Under the pieces are notes generated by a model. It had not been told where the DNA came from, searched no databases, and saw only the letters and a program-made list of their open reading frames with translations. Positions 16,225 to 25,105 of a DNA stretch of 46,845 nt are shown piece after piece. Origin of the DNA: Prevotella sp. UBA2756 (GTDB lineage Bacteria > Bacteroidota > Bacteroidia > Bacteroidales > Bacteroidaceae); the NCBI GenBank assembly GCA_002353205.1, contig DEJE01000022.1, positions 1-46,845 on the forward strand. The letters run 5' to 3'. Within the stretch, counting starts at the first letter, position 1. Each line of letters begins with the position of its first letter. The position numbers and the translations under genes were made by a program.

Positions 16225-16785
16225 TTATTTCTTGAAAGCCTCGTCGAGATTGGGGTAGCTCTTCTTCTGCTCTTCGTCGGTCTTGAAGTAGTCTTTCTGA
16301 CCGAAGTGGAGCATCGATGCAACAATCGACGACGGCCACTGGCGCACCATGCGGTTCATCTTCGTGGCGGTGTCGTTGTAGACCATGCGCGACATGCGCA
16401 CGTTCTCCTCATACTGGCGCACACCTTCGGTCACCTCCTTGTAGAGGTCGGCGGCCTTCAGCTCGGGATAAGCCTCGCCGATGGCAATCAGACGGCCCAT
16501 CACCTGCTGCAAGGCACCCTGCTGCTCGTTGGCGATGGCGGGGCTGTTGACATCTTCGCCGCGGCGCTGGCGGATCACTTCGATGAGCGTTTCCGACTCG
16601 TGCTTGGCATACTGCGCGGCGGTCTTGGCCAAGGCGAGCATTGCGTCCCAACGCGAATTGAGCTGCACCTCGATCTGTCCGAGAGCATTCTTGCACAATT
16701 CATCAAGATTGACCAGCGAGCGCTGCGTCATCACGAAATAGCCGAACACGAGAACGACCAGGATAATAATAATCGGTAATGTCAT
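16225..16785 (-). CDS. lemA: LemA family protein
   Basis: This 186-residue protein has one N-terminal membrane anchor (about 1-20) and a long helical domain with family motifs: QIEVQLNSRWD, IANEQQGALQQVMGRLIAIGEAYPELKA, and 'RMVYNDTATKMNRMVRQWPSS'. LemA proteins are membrane-anchored; their role is unclear. The start at 16785 places MTLPIII at the anchor; ATG 16791 gives two more residues. It is the first gene of a LemA-DUF2207 pair and has a TATCTTTG element upstream at 16829-16822. Confidence 0.93.
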   Translation of the reverse strand: MTLPIIIILVVLVFGYFVMTQRSLVNLDELCKNALGQIEVQLNSRWDAMLALAKTAAQYAKHESETLIEVIRQRRGEDVNSPAIANEQQGALQQVMGRLIAIGEAYPELKAADLYKEVTEGVRQYEENVRMSRMVYNDTATKMNRMVRQWPSSIVASMLHFGQKDYFKTDEEQKKSYPNLDEAFKK

Positions 16786-16821
16786 AATCACTAATCTTTT
16801 AATTGAACATTTCTTTGGCTA

Positions 16822-16829
16822 CAAAGATA
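16822..16829 (-). promoter_or_regulatory. -7 element of lemA
   Basis: TATCTTTG on the minus strand, about 37 bp before the lemA start. TTTG lies 12 bp further upstream (16845-16842). Confidence 0.55.
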
Positions 16830-17013
16830 ATCATTTATTCTCAAAGTGTGCATGAATTTTGTCAAATTATTACAAATTGGAAGTAAAAAAAGATGTTTCG
16901 AGGTGGTTTTCAGACGGATAACGGCTCAGCACGGTCCGAAAAAGATTGCTGCTGACACCGTTTCCAATCGTCATTCCAGCCACTATGCCCTGCCAACGCC
17001 TTCTCCTCGCCCT

Positions 17014-17123
17014 GCAATTTAATTGATTTTGGTTCGCAATCTAATTGGAATTGCCGTGCAAAACAAATTAAATTGCCATGCAAAACAAATTAAATTGCCG
17101 AGCAAAATCATTTGTCTTGCAGC
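17014..17123. repeat. 22-bp periodic intergenic repeat, five units
   Basis: Five units, each starting with GCAA, follow exactly every 22 bp (17014, 17036, 17058, 17080, 17102). Units three and four are almost identical (GCAAAACAAATTAAATTGCC plus two bases); the others are degenerate. The related array at 38607-38694 has the same period. It occupies part of the 490-bp divergent gap between lemA and the reductase gene, where no gene is seen. Confidence 0.8.
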
Positions 17124-17319
17124 ATGAGAAGGCCCCTGCGACAACCGAAAACGGTTCTACGGTACGTTCTGGAGCGATGCCCCGGGTGCACAAAAAAATC
17201 CGAATTCGTCGGGACGCTGTGTAGATTCTGACGACAATGATTGTTAATTAAACAAAAGAGCGTGCTTTTTCGGATTATTTTGTTTATTTTTGTACTTTCA
17301 AAAATGAACAAACTGACCC

Positions 17320-18684
17320 ATGAAAAAGGAAAACAAGCACAGACAAGATATGAGCCGACGCGAGTTCTTGCGCCGACTCGGGTTGGGTGCAGGTTCGGCC
17401 GTGGCCCTGATGGCCATGGACCCGCTGAGCGTGCTGGCCCAGGACGAGACGAAGAAAAGCGCCGACAACCGCATGACCTACCGCATACAGCGCGGCACGG
17501 GCGAGCAGATATCGCTCTTAGGCTTCGGCATGATGCGCCTGCCCAACGATCAGGACGAGGTGAACCGGCTCGTCGACTATGCCATTGAGCACGGAGTGAA
17601 CTATTTCGACACCGCGCCGATGTACATGCGCGGGCAGTCGGAGGTGCTCATGGGCAACGCCCTCTCGCGCCATCCGCGCGAAAAATACTATGTGGCGACG
17701 AAGATGTCGAACCAGAACCAGCGCCTGTGGGATATCAGTGAGGCGAAGAAGATGTACTACCAGTCGTTTGAGCGGCTGAAGACCGACCATCTGGACTACT
17801 ACCTGCTGCACAGCATCGGGTCGGGTGGACTCGACACTCTGAAAGGGCGCTTCCTCGACAACGGGCTGCTCGACTTCCTCCTCGCCGAGCGGAAGGCCGG
17901 CCGCATCCGCCATCTGGGGTTCTCCTATCATGGTGATGTGAGCGTTTTCGACTGGCTTCTCGACCATAACGACACCTATCATTGGGACTTCGTGCAGATA
18001 CAGATGAACTTCCTCGACTGGCGCCATGCCTCGCTCAACAAGAACGGATGGCGGAAAGACGCCGACGCGGAGTACCTCTACAACAAGCTGGAGAAGCTGA
18101 ACATCCAGTGCGTCATCATGGAACCGCTCCGTGGCGGCGCTTTCGGCAAGATGCAGAAGGAACTGACCGACCAGCTCGAAGCGGCGCGGCCGGGCGACAG
18201 TGCGGCGCGCTGGGCCTTCCGCTGGGTGGGCTCGTTCCCCAACATCCTGACGGTGCTGAGCGGCATGAACCGCATGGACCATCTGGAAGAGAACGTGAAG
18301 ACCTTCTCGCCGCTGGATCCCTGCAACGAGAATGAGAACGTGCTGCTGGCCAGCATTGCCGACACGATGGCCGGCTTCCCCACCATTCCCTGCACCACAT
18401 GCAGCTACTGCATGCCCTGTCCGTTCGGTGTCGACATTCCCGGCAGTTTCGCCTACTACAACGATGCCGTGAACAACAAGATATTGCCGCTGCCCGAAGC
18501 CGGTGCTGCCGACTATGCTGCGCGGCGGAAGCAGTTCGTCGACGGCCTGCGCGTAGCCTTGCCTGACGAAGCCACGTGGGCAACGGCCTGCCAGGACTGC
18601 GAAGAGTGTCTGCCGAAGTGCCCGCAGCAGATCCGCATTCCCAACCAGATGGCTCGTCTGGTGGAGCTCATCAACAAGAGTTAG
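17320..18684 (+). CDS. Tat-exported aldo/keto reductase with ferredoxin-like domain
   Basis: This 454-residue protein has a twin-arginine signal (SRREFLRRLGLGAGSAVAL), so it is exported folded with its cofactor. Residues about 45-340 form an aldo/keto reductase barrel: FGMMRLP, the catalytic DxxxxY (DTAPMYMRGQSE), LDYYLLHSI, and LGFSYHG. The C-terminus has two cysteine clusters, CTTCSYCMPCP and CQDCEECLPKCP, typical of [4Fe-4S] binding in this Bacteroidota subfamily. It likely catalyses an NAD(P)H- or Fe-S-linked carbonyl reduction; the substrate is unknown. A weak promoter-like TACTTTC lies upstream near 17293. It converges with the phosphatase gene across a terminator. Confidence 0.92.
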   Translation: MKKENKHRQDMSRREFLRRLGLGAGSAVALMAMDPLSVLAQDETKKSADNRMTYRIQRGTGEQISLLGFGMMRLPNDQDEVNRLVDYAIEHGVNYFDTAPMYMRGQSEVLMGNALSRHPREKYYVATKMSNQNQRLWDISEAKKMYYQSFERLKTDHLDYYLLHSIGSGGLDTLKGRFLDNGLLDFLLAERKAGRIRHLGFSYHGDVSVFDWLLDHNDTYHWDFVQIQMNFLDWRHASLNKNGWRKDADAEYLYNKLEKLNIQCVIMEPLRGGAFGKMQKELTDQLEAARPGDSAARWAFRWVGSFPNILTVLSGMNRMDHLEENVKTFSPLDPCNENENVLLASIADTMAGFPTIPCTTCSYCMPCPFGVDIPGSFAYYNDAVNNKILPLPEAGAADYAARRKQFVDGLRVALPDEATWATACQDCEECLPKCPQQIRIPNQMARLVELINKS

Positions 18685-18691
18685 CCGTGTT

Positions 18692-18758
18692 CAGGCAATC
18701 AAGAAAAAGCCATGTTTCAGCATTTTGAAACATGGCTTTTCTTTTCGATTCTTGCCTG
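18692..18758. terminator. Bidirectional terminator ending the secretion operon
   Basis: AAAAGCCATGTTTCA (18705-18719) and TGAAACATGGCTTTT (18726-18740) make a perfect 15-bp stem with a 6-nt loop and T-runs on both strands; outer arms CAGGCAA/TTGCCTG add to it. It lies between the reductase gene and the convergent phosphatase gene and marks the 3' end of the long minus-strand operon. Confidence 0.9.
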
Positions 18759-18766
18759 TAGGGGGC

Positions 18767-19648
18767 TCATTCGCCGAAGATTTTCCTGAAGAACGACTTC
18801 AGGCCAGGCTGTTTTTTCTCTTCCGGTTGCTCGTCGTCGTCGCCGATGACCGATGCCAGGGCGATGCCGATGTTGTCGTAGCCGCCCGCCTCCAATGCTT
18901 CGCGCAGCAGTTCGTCGCGCAAGTTGGCAATGTCGGCGCAGTGCTCATCGAACGTTTTTTCGATGTCTTTGTCGGTGCAGTAGCCGCAGAGTCCGTCGCT
19001 GCAGAGCATGATGGTGTCGCTCGGCAGCAGGTCGTAGTGCACGATGTCGGCCGTGGGCCTGCCGTCGAAGTCGCCGAGTCCGCGTGTGATGATGTTGCTG
19101 TCGGGATGTGTGAAGGCCTCCGTCTCCGTTATCTCCCCCTTGTCGACGAGTTCCTGGACCAGCGAATGGTCCTTGGTAAGGCGTGTCAGTCCGCGTTGCG
19201 GATGGTAGACGTAGCATCGGCTGTCGCCGCACCATGCGATGTGGGCTTTGTCGTTGGTGATCCAGCAAACGACGATGGTGGTCCCCATCCCTCCGGTGTC
19301 GGGATCCTGGAAGATGCGGTCGTCGATGGCTTCATCGGCATGGCGTATGGCGTTCTGCAGCAGTTGCTCTATCTGTTCGTCGGATTGCAGAGCCTCGGTG
19401 GCATTCTCTGCCGTGAAGGCATCGCGTACGGCTTTGATGGCGAGCGCCGATGCCACCTCTCCGGCATTGGCTCCGCCCATACCGTCGGCCACGATGAGCA
19501 GAGCTCCCAGATGACCGATGGCCGAGTAGCCGTCGGTCTGCAGCTGCTGCCAGTCCTGGCTGGCAATGCTGGAGCAGAACATCAGCGCGTCCTCGTTGTT
19601 CTCGCGCTCCTTGCCGACGTCGGTTATCGCTGCTATTCTGATTTTCAT
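18767..19648 (-). CDS. PP2C-family Ser/Thr protein phosphatase (T6SS-linked)
   Basis: This 293-residue protein is a metal-dependent phosphatase that removes phosphate from Ser/Thr residues. Motifs for the two-metal site are present: TDVGKERENNEDA near residue 9, VADGMGG near 54, GDSRCYVY, TKDHSL, and SDGLCGY near 215. There is no membrane segment, so it is cytoplasmic. It is the last gene of the T6SS/ubiquitin-like operon, 30 bp after the WG-repeat protein gene. In other T6SSs a PppA phosphatase of this family opposes the PpkA kinase acting on an FHA protein; a kinase (21542) and an FHA domain (in the protein at 30628) are both here. Confidence 0.93.
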   Translation of the reverse strand: MKIRIAAITDVGKERENNEDALMFCSSIASQDWQQLQTDGYSAIGHLGALLIVADGMGGANAGEVASALAIKAVRDAFTAENATEALQSDEQIEQLLQNAIRHADEAIDDRIFQDPDTGGMGTTIVVCWITNDKAHIAWCGDSRCYVYHPQRGLTRLTKDHSLVQELVDKGEITETEAFTHPDSNIITRGLGDFDGRPTADIVHYDLLPSDTIMLCSDGLCGYCTDKDIEKTFDEHCADIANLRDELLREALEAGGYDNIGIALASVIGDDDEQPEEKKQPGLKSFFRKIFGE

Positions 19649-19678
19649 GTCCGTGTGTGTTTCTTTATTTGTAGACGA

Positions 19679-21511
19679 TCAGATTTCCAAATGCGGCTTC
19701 TTCGGCTTCGTCGCGGGCTTGGTGACGGGCTTCGGCGGTGCGGGCTTCTTGGGCTTGGCCTTGTTCTGTATCACCACTTTCTTCTCGGGAGCGGGCTTGT
19801 CGGCAGGTTTGTCAGTGGTCTTGTCGACGTTCTTTGGTACCGGAGCGGGCTTGGAGTAAGTGATCTCGAAAGGATATTCCGACAGCGGGCAGCCCGGTTC
19901 CTGAATCTGGATGACAATCTGGTGGGTGCCCTCGCCGATATTGTCGGCAAAGCAGCGGTAGCGCGTCTCCGATAGTTTCTCCAGTCTGACGGGCATATCG
20001 TTGGCCCTGACGTTCACGTTGCTGGGGAACAGCTCCTCGCCCGACGCCTTGTCGGCGCTGATATCGAATGTGAACGTGAGGTCGTCGTTCTCGATGATGG
20101 TCTCTACGTCGTCGACATCGATGACGAAATAGCGGTAGTACCACTCGTTGGCGGTGAACGCGATGGGCGCGGAGAGCAGGCCGTCGTAGCTCACGCGAGC
20201 CTTGTAGGCCACCTCCACCACGTCGTCGTCGAGATAGTCAGGGATGGTGAGGAAACATCCGTACTGCACCGAGCTTCCGAAACTGCTCACCTTGGCTTCG
20301 CGCGACATCACGTCGATCTCGCATCCTGATGCGGGATCCATCTCGATTGTGGCCGTCTTGGCATCGACGCCGGTGGGCAGGTCGAGCCGTATCTCCGTCT
20401 CTGCGCGCTGATGACGGAAGGCAATGTCGTTGCCCCTGTTCAGGCTCAGGGTGAACTGGGCGTCGGGCTGCACGCGCAAGAGTCCGTATCGGCCGTTGAG
20501 GCAGACGAAAGCCTTATTGTCGAAGCATGTCGTCACCTTGTCGAACTGCGGCGGCAGCAGCTCGCGGCCTTCCCAGTAGAGACCATAGAGACCGTTCGAC
20601 TCGGTCACTTCGAGTGCTGTCTCCGTGAGCCACGGCTCGCGTTTCTTCTGAGTGTAGGTCTTCACGTCGTCGTTGACCACCAGTTCGCAGGGCACGTAGA
20701 GGGCGTCCATGCGCACGGTGACCTTCGTCTTGCGCCCGCATTTGGCGTTCAGTTCGATGTGCGAAGCGTCGGTCTTGGTGATAAACGATGTCGCCTCGCC
20801 CGCCACTTCGGCCTGATCCTTCGAGTCGGCATCGGGGCAGAACGGCTGCAGCTCTGTGGCCTTGCCGTCGAAGATGTATACTTTCTGCTTCACGACGACG
20901 AAAGCCACCTTGTCGTCGTTGACCGACGAGATGAAGGCAATGTCCTCATCGTCGATCTCTTTACCCTTGATGGTGAAGCGCATCGGCTTGCCCTGTTTGC
21001 TGAGCAGGAGCTGGTTGAAGCCCTTCTTCTTCTGTGAGTCCTGGAAAGCCTCACACTTGGCAAAGCCGTTGCGGAAGGGGTAGGCGGCGGCGCAGTTGCT
21101 GATGACGACACGCCCCTGCTTGTCGATGTAGTGGCAATAGCCGTCGTTGGCCGACTTCACGGCGAGCAGTCCTTCAGAGAAGTAGGGATAGGAGTTGGTG
21201 ACGAGGAAGTCGTTCACCTGCATGTAGTCGCCCGAGGTGCTGACGAAGCCGAGGATGGCCGTGGTGTTGCCTCGCGTGACGAGTGCCACGTCGTCCTGGA
21301 AGACGAACAACGTCTCGTTTGTGGTGAAGAGTCGCTGCCCGTCGAAGGTCCACAGCGTCTTTTCCTGTTGCGACTCGGTGATGATGAGGTCGGCACCGAT
21401 CACTTTGTAGAGGTTGTCGTAGGCCGGCGGTATGAGCCATCCGGCCACTTGCGCGCTTGCTGTCACCGACGTGATGGCAGTAAGGAGCGATAGAAGAATG
21501 CGTTTCATCAT
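19679..21511 (-). CDS. Secreted WG-repeat-like protein, unknown function
   Basis: This 610-residue protein has a signal peptide (ILLSLLTAITSVTASA). Residues about 25-345 contain weak beta repeats of the WG type, such as YFSEGLLAVK ... YCHYIDKQGRVVI and NGLYGLYWEGRELLPPQF. A beta-sandwich-like region follows (about 350-560), and the C-terminus is rich in Pro and Lys (KPAPEKKVV, PKKPAPPKP), which could span or bind the cell wall. No membrane anchor is seen beyond the signal peptide. It lies between the kinase and phosphatase genes of the operon with 30-bp gaps. It might sense or scaffold the apparatus in the periplasm, but that is speculation. Confidence 0.75.
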   Translation of the reverse strand: MMKRILLSLLTAITSVTASAQVAGWLIPPAYDNLYKVIGADLIITESQQEKTLWTFDGQRLFTTNETLFVFQDDVALVTRGNTTAILGFVSTSGDYMQVNDFLVTNSYPYFSEGLLAVKSANDGYCHYIDKQGRVVISNCAAAYPFRNGFAKCEAFQDSQKKKGFNQLLLSKQGKPMRFTIKGKEIDDEDIAFISSVNDDKVAFVVVKQKVYIFDGKATELQPFCPDADSKDQAEVAGEATSFITKTDASHIELNAKCGRKTKVTVRMDALYVPCELVVNDDVKTYTQKKREPWLTETALEVTESNGLYGLYWEGRELLPPQFDKVTTCFDNKAFVCLNGRYGLLRVQPDAQFTLSLNRGNDIAFRHQRAETEIRLDLPTGVDAKTATIEMDPASGCEIDVMSREAKVSSFGSSVQYGCFLTIPDYLDDDVVEVAYKARVSYDGLLSAPIAFTANEWYYRYFVIDVDDVETIIENDDLTFTFDISADKASGEELFPSNVNVRANDMPVRLEKLSETRYRCFADNIGEGTHQIVIQIQEPGCPLSEYPFEITYSKPAPVPKNVDKTTDKPADKPAPEKKVVIQNKAKPKKPAPPKPVTKPATKPKKPHLEI

Positions 21512-21541
21512 ATTATATAAAGGTATGTAGGTTGTCGTGTG

Positions 21542-23032
21542 CTATTCGAAGGTGGCGAGCCCGCGCTGAATCTTCTCGAGCAAGTCCTGATCGCCGGCCA
21601 AGGTGGCCCACTCGCGCGATTTCAGCAGGAAGCGCTTCCCTTTGTCGTAGTTGGGTTTGTAGATGTTGTTCGGCATCACATAGTAGCAAGCCAGACGGTA
21701 GGTGGCGTTGGCGTTGATGTCGGCGTAGGCAGAGTCGTTGAGCTCCATGATGCGCGTGAAGAGTCCCACGGCTCGGTTGCTGTAGTGATCGGCCTTGGGC
21801 ATGTAGCTGTCGTCCATCTCGATGCCCATGAGCTGCTTGCGTTTCACCGATACGGGGTCGGAATACCAGCCGTAGGTGAGTGCCATTTGGTAGATGGCGG
21901 GCACGTAGTTGGTTCCGCTGAGGCTGTCCATCTGCGCCAGTCCCACCTTCAGCGAGTCGGCGTTGTCGCTGTTCATCAGTCCCAAAGCGTGGTCGTAGAA
22001 GGCCTTCACCTCCTCTTCGGTCATCACCTTTTCCACCTCGATGATCTTCGTTTCGCCCTGTCGGGAGAGCAAAAAGTAGAGGGCGCCGCCCACGAGGAGC
22101 GCGCAGACCAGTGCCAAGAGAATATATTTGGGAGCCTTCGACTTCACGGGAAACTCCTTCGCCTTGGCTGCCTCGATGAGCTGTCGGGCGGTGGGACGCT
22201 TGTTCAGGTCGGTATCCAGACAGGCGTGGATGAGCCTTTGGATATCGGCGGGAACCCCTGTCAGGGCTGGCATGGGCGTGTTGCCCTTCAGCTGTTCGCG
22301 CCCTCCGCTCTCGCCGAAGGGCACCTGTCCGGTGAGAATCTCGCACAAAGTGGCTCCGAACGCCCATATATCGCTCTGCGGCATGGGCTCGGTGCCCTCC
22401 TGATAGCGTTCGGGTGCCATGTAGGCCAGCGTGCCGTTGTTGTCGTCATCGTAATAGTAGCCGTGGACGCCGCCCATCTTCGAGCTGATGCCGAAGTCGG
22501 TGATGGCGAAGTTGAGGTTGTTGTCGATGAGGATATTGGCCGGTTTGATGTCTTGGTGCACGATTTGCGGCGTGTTCGAGTGCAGACGTTCCAATCCTGA
22601 GGCCACGTCGAGAATGAATTTCCATATCTCTGCCGCCTTCTGCTTCTTGCCGATGAGCTGTTCGGACGAACCGAACTTGCAGTAGGGAAGCACCAGATAG
22701 GGCAGGTCGTTGTAGATGGAGAAGCTTGTGGGCTGCAGCACATTGGCGTGACGGCACTCGTAGACAATCTTGAATTCGTCGCGGAAACGCTGTTCGCCCT
22801 CAATGTCGAGTGCGTTCTTGGGGCGGTAGATCTTGATGGCCACCAGCATTCCCGTATCATCGCCTTTCTCTTTCTTTTCGTGTTCGTCTTCGACGAGGGG
22901 GTTGTCGATGGTGTTCACGTCGATGGCCAGCCACACGTCGGCCGTTCCGCCGTCGGTGCTCAGCGGCCTGAGCAACTTGTAGCGCCCGTCGAAGAGTTCG
23001 CTCCTGTTGGCGAGCTGTTCTAAGTCAATCAT
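21542..23032 (-). CDS. Membrane Ser/Thr protein kinase (PpkA-like)
   Basis: This 496-residue protein has a eukaryotic-type kinase domain (about 15-285): VAIK (Lys67), HQDIKPANIL with catalytic Asp161, DFG (179-181), APE (206-208), and SDIWAFGATLCEILTG. A transmembrane segment at about 303-322 is followed by an extracytoplasmic helical region with TPR/Sel1-like features (YQMALTYGWYS, ANATYRLACYYV). Topology places the kinase in the cytoplasm and the sensor in the periplasm, as in T6SS PpkA. The catalytic loop has HQD rather than HRD, so it is a non-RD kinase. The glycine loop (STDGGTADV) is unusual. Likely targets are components whose phosphothreonine is read by the FHA domain in the 30628 protein. 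Confidence 0.92.
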   Translation of the reverse strand: MIDLEQLANRSELFDGRYKLLRPLSTDGGTADVWLAIDVNTIDNPLVEDEHEKKEKGDDTGMLVAIKIYRPKNALDIEGEQRFRDEFKIVYECRHANVLQPTSFSIYNDLPYLVLPYCKFGSSEQLIGKKQKAAEIWKFILDVASGLERLHSNTPQIVHQDIKPANILIDNNLNFAITDFGISSKMGGVHGYYYDDDNNGTLAYMAPERYQEGTEPMPQSDIWAFGATLCEILTGQVPFGESGGREQLKGNTPMPALTGVPADIQRLIHACLDTDLNKRPTARQLIEAAKAKEFPVKSKAPKYILLALVCALLVGGALYFLLSRQGETKIIEVEKVMTEEEVKAFYDHALGLMNSDNADSLKVGLAQMDSLSGTNYVPAIYQMALTYGWYSDPVSVKRKQLMGIEMDDSYMPKADHYSNRAVGLFTRIMELNDSAYADINANATYRLACYYVMPNNIYKPNYDKGKRFLLKSREWATLAGDQDLLEKIQRGLATFE

Positions 23033-23042
23033 ATTGTTGGGT

Positions 23043-24047
23043 TTATTTAAGTTTTATCTTTTCGCCTTCCTTCAGTCGTGAGAAGATGTCCTTGTCGTTC
23101 ATCTTTGCCAGACTGGCCAGCTTGATGCCGAAGTTCTGGCATATCTCGTAGAGCGTGTCTCCCTCGCGAACGCGGTAGAAGTCCTGCGCTCCGTTGTATT
23201 TGTTCTTTTTCTTCGCTATGAAGACGATGTCGCCCTCGTTGAAGTCATCCTCGCTGGTCACTTCGTTGTACTCCAGAATCTTTGCCTTCGGTATGTCGTA
23301 GCGCATCGATACCGACGAGAGCGTCTCGCCAGGATAGAGAATCGTACACCTGACCTCGTTGATCTCGACCACGAAACGGCGCACGGCCTTCGTCACCGTC
23401 TCCTGTTCCTCGCTCTCCTCGCCCTCGTCGAGCTGGCAGTCGGCATCGAAGACCGGCTTCTCCTGCACGTAGCGTGTGATCTTCACCGTCTTGCCCGCCT
23501 TCAGCTTGACACCGCCGTTGACGGCATAGAGCTGGTAGGAATCGATGAATCCGATGAGCGCCTTGGCGTAGGTCTTGGCCGTGGCGTAGCCTGCGTTCTG
23601 CAGTCCGATGGCCCATCCGCGGTAGTCGTAGACGCTTTTGGAGAACAGACTGCGATAGCGAGTGTTGTTCTTGAGGAAGAGGGAGTGGTCGCGAAACGAT
23701 TCAGCCGCCGAACTGTAGACGCGGAAACGGCTCTTCTGCGGTTCATCGTCCCATGCCTGATAGACGGCACCTTTCCATCCGCCGAAGGCTTTGATGCCGA
23801 AATGGTTGTTGGCGTTGCGCGTCAGTCCGCTCCTTCCGGCTCCCGACTCCAGTATTCCTTGTGCCAAGGTGATGGGGGCAGGAATGCCGAAGGCTTTCTC
23901 TTCGTCGAGGGCGATGCGACTGTATTTGGCTATGTAGGCCCTGATGTCGGCCGACGACTGCGCCTTTGCCGCCGTCAAGCAGATAGAAAATACTAATAGC
24001 AGGAATATTCGTTTCATCATTACCATTCCGTTTGTGTTATCCTTCAT
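23043..24047 (-). CDS. Secreted glucosaminidase with LysM domains
   Basis: From ATG 24047 this is about 334 residues. AAAGAGGAAACG directly precedes this ATG, which favours it over the ATG at 24089 inside the upstream gene's end. It has a signal peptide (MKRIFLLLVFSICLTAAKA), a glucosaminidase (FlgJ-like) domain at about 30-170 with the catalytic Glu in AQGILESGAGRSGL and NNHFGIK, and two LysM-like peptidoglycan-binding modules at the C-terminus (about 225-275, weaker, and 285-333: FYRVREGDTLYEICQNFG). It probably cuts or binds peptidoglycan to let the secretion machine cross the wall, as do dedicated hydrolases of other T6SSs; a role as effector is possible. Both neighbours are operon genes. 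Confidence 0.88.
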   Translation of the reverse strand: MKDNTNGMVMMKRIFLLLVFSICLTAAKAQSSADIRAYIAKYSRIALDEEKAFGIPAPITLAQGILESGAGRSGLTRNANNHFGIKAFGGWKGAVYQAWDDEPQKSRFRVYSSAAESFRDHSLFLKNNTRYRSLFSKSVYDYRGWAIGLQNAGYATAKTYAKALIGFIDSYQLYAVNGGVKLKAGKTVKITRYVQEKPVFDADCQLDEGEESEEQETVTKAVRRFVVEINEVRCTILYPGETLSSVSMRYDIPKAKILEYNEVTSEDDFNEGDIVFIAKKKNKYNGAQDFYRVREGDTLYEICQNFGIKLASLAKMNDKDIFSRLKEGEKIKLK

Positions 24048-24057
24048 CGTTTCCTCT

Positions 24058-25101
24058 TTACATGGGTAATCCCAGCTGGCTGAAAGCACCGTTTGTCATG
24101 TCGTCGAGCACATACCTGAAGGCGGGTTGCGCTTTGTCGGCAACGGGTGTCAGAATCTGCATGCCGATCCATTTCTCCGCTTCAAACATATAATTGGCGA
24201 TTGATTTGCCCGTTGTAGCCACCAAGACGAAATCGAACACCGCCACCGCGACACCGATGACGACGCCGGGAATACCACCGACAGCACCGGCCACGGCTCC
24301 CGTTGCAGCGCCTACGACCAGTCCGTTGCAGAAAGCGCCCAGGTAGTCGGCCAGCCGTTCGCGCCCGGCATCGGTGTGGTCGAACTTGCATAGCTCTTTC
24401 ATCAGGTCGTAAGCTTGCAGTGCTGTTCCGACGGCGCCGAGTCTGTTCAAGACGGGTGTGCCTGCTCTGACCGCTGATTTGAATGTGTTCCCAGCCTTTC
24501 CCTGTCGTTTGACGACCGTCTTTCCGGCATCGTTGATGAGCTGTTCACGCTGCTCCGGAGGCGGAAGGGAACGTCGTCGGGCTTTTCCTTTCGCGGTGTC
24601 CACCTGATTCCATATCGGGCTGTCGTCGATTCTGCCCGGACTGTCAATCGATTTGCTCTGCAGTTTCTCAATGTCTTCCATGATTTTCTTCATCTCGAGC
24701 TGCAGCTCGTTGAGGTCGGCCTGATGCTTGTTGATTATCTCGACGGTCAGATCGTCGCCATAGGAGGCCAGCGTCCCGACGATTGATGACAGCATGTTGG
24801 CCACGGGGTAGATGCGCTCGTAGTTGTAGATGAAGTATTCTTCCACGGGATCCATGCCGTAGGTGATGTCCTGACTGTATTTCAGCAGCGTCTGCTCCGT
24901 GGTGAAGTCGTAGTTGCCTGAGGGTGAAAGACCTGCAAAACTCTGAAACTGGCGCAGAGCCTCGCGCACCACCATGCCACAGTCCACGCCAGCTGTCAGC
25001 GTTGTCCAGTTGGTGTCCATGCGCCGCTCGCGAATCTTGTTCAGCGTGTTGACGATGTAGATCGTCGTGGGGTGGTTGGCTTGGTCGAGAAAGTCTCCCA
25101 T
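24058..25101 (-). CDS. Glycine-zipper protein with peptidoglycan-binding-like N-terminus, unknown
   Basis: This 347-residue protein is not recognised as a named family. The N-terminal part (about 38-80: VDCGMVVREALRQFQSF, then FTTEQTLLKYSQD) is similar in layout to a PG_binding_1 fold. A coiled-coil helix follows (about 118-150), then a basic linker. Residues about 256-296 are a long hydrophobic glycine/alanine zipper (VVGAATGAVAGAVGG, then VVIGVAVAVFDFVLV), the kind of segment that inserts in membranes. No signal peptide is seen. Placed between TssF and a glucosaminidase in a T6SS operon, it could be a pore-forming effector or a cell-envelope component. Function is inferred only from these features. 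Confidence 0.55.
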   Translation of the reverse strand: MGDFLDQANHPTTIYIVNTLNKIRERRMDTNWTTLTAGVDCGMVVREALRQFQSFAGLSPSGNYDFTTEQTLLKYSQDITYGMDPVEEYFIYNYERIYPVANMLSSIVGTLASYGDDLTVEIINKHQADLNELQLEMKKIMEDIEKLQSKSIDSPGRIDDSPIWNQVDTAKGKARRRSLPPPEQREQLINDAGKTVVKRQGKAGNTFKSAVRAGTPVLNRLGAVGTALQAYDLMKELCKFDHTDAGRERLADYLGAFCNGLVVGAATGAVAGAVGGIPGVVIGVAVAVFDFVLVATTGKSIANYMFEAEKWIGMQILTPVADKAQPAFRYVLDDMTNGAFSQLGLPM

Positions 25102-25105
25102 GGTG

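Noticed and set aside
14859..16235. 458-codon open frame on the plus strand
   Set aside because: It is antisense to the DUF2207 gene, which has a signal peptide, membrane segment and family features. The G/C-rich code keeps the opposite strand open.
17014..17123. CRISPR array
   Set aside because: The 22-bp units are contiguous without spacers, degenerate, and there are no cas genes.
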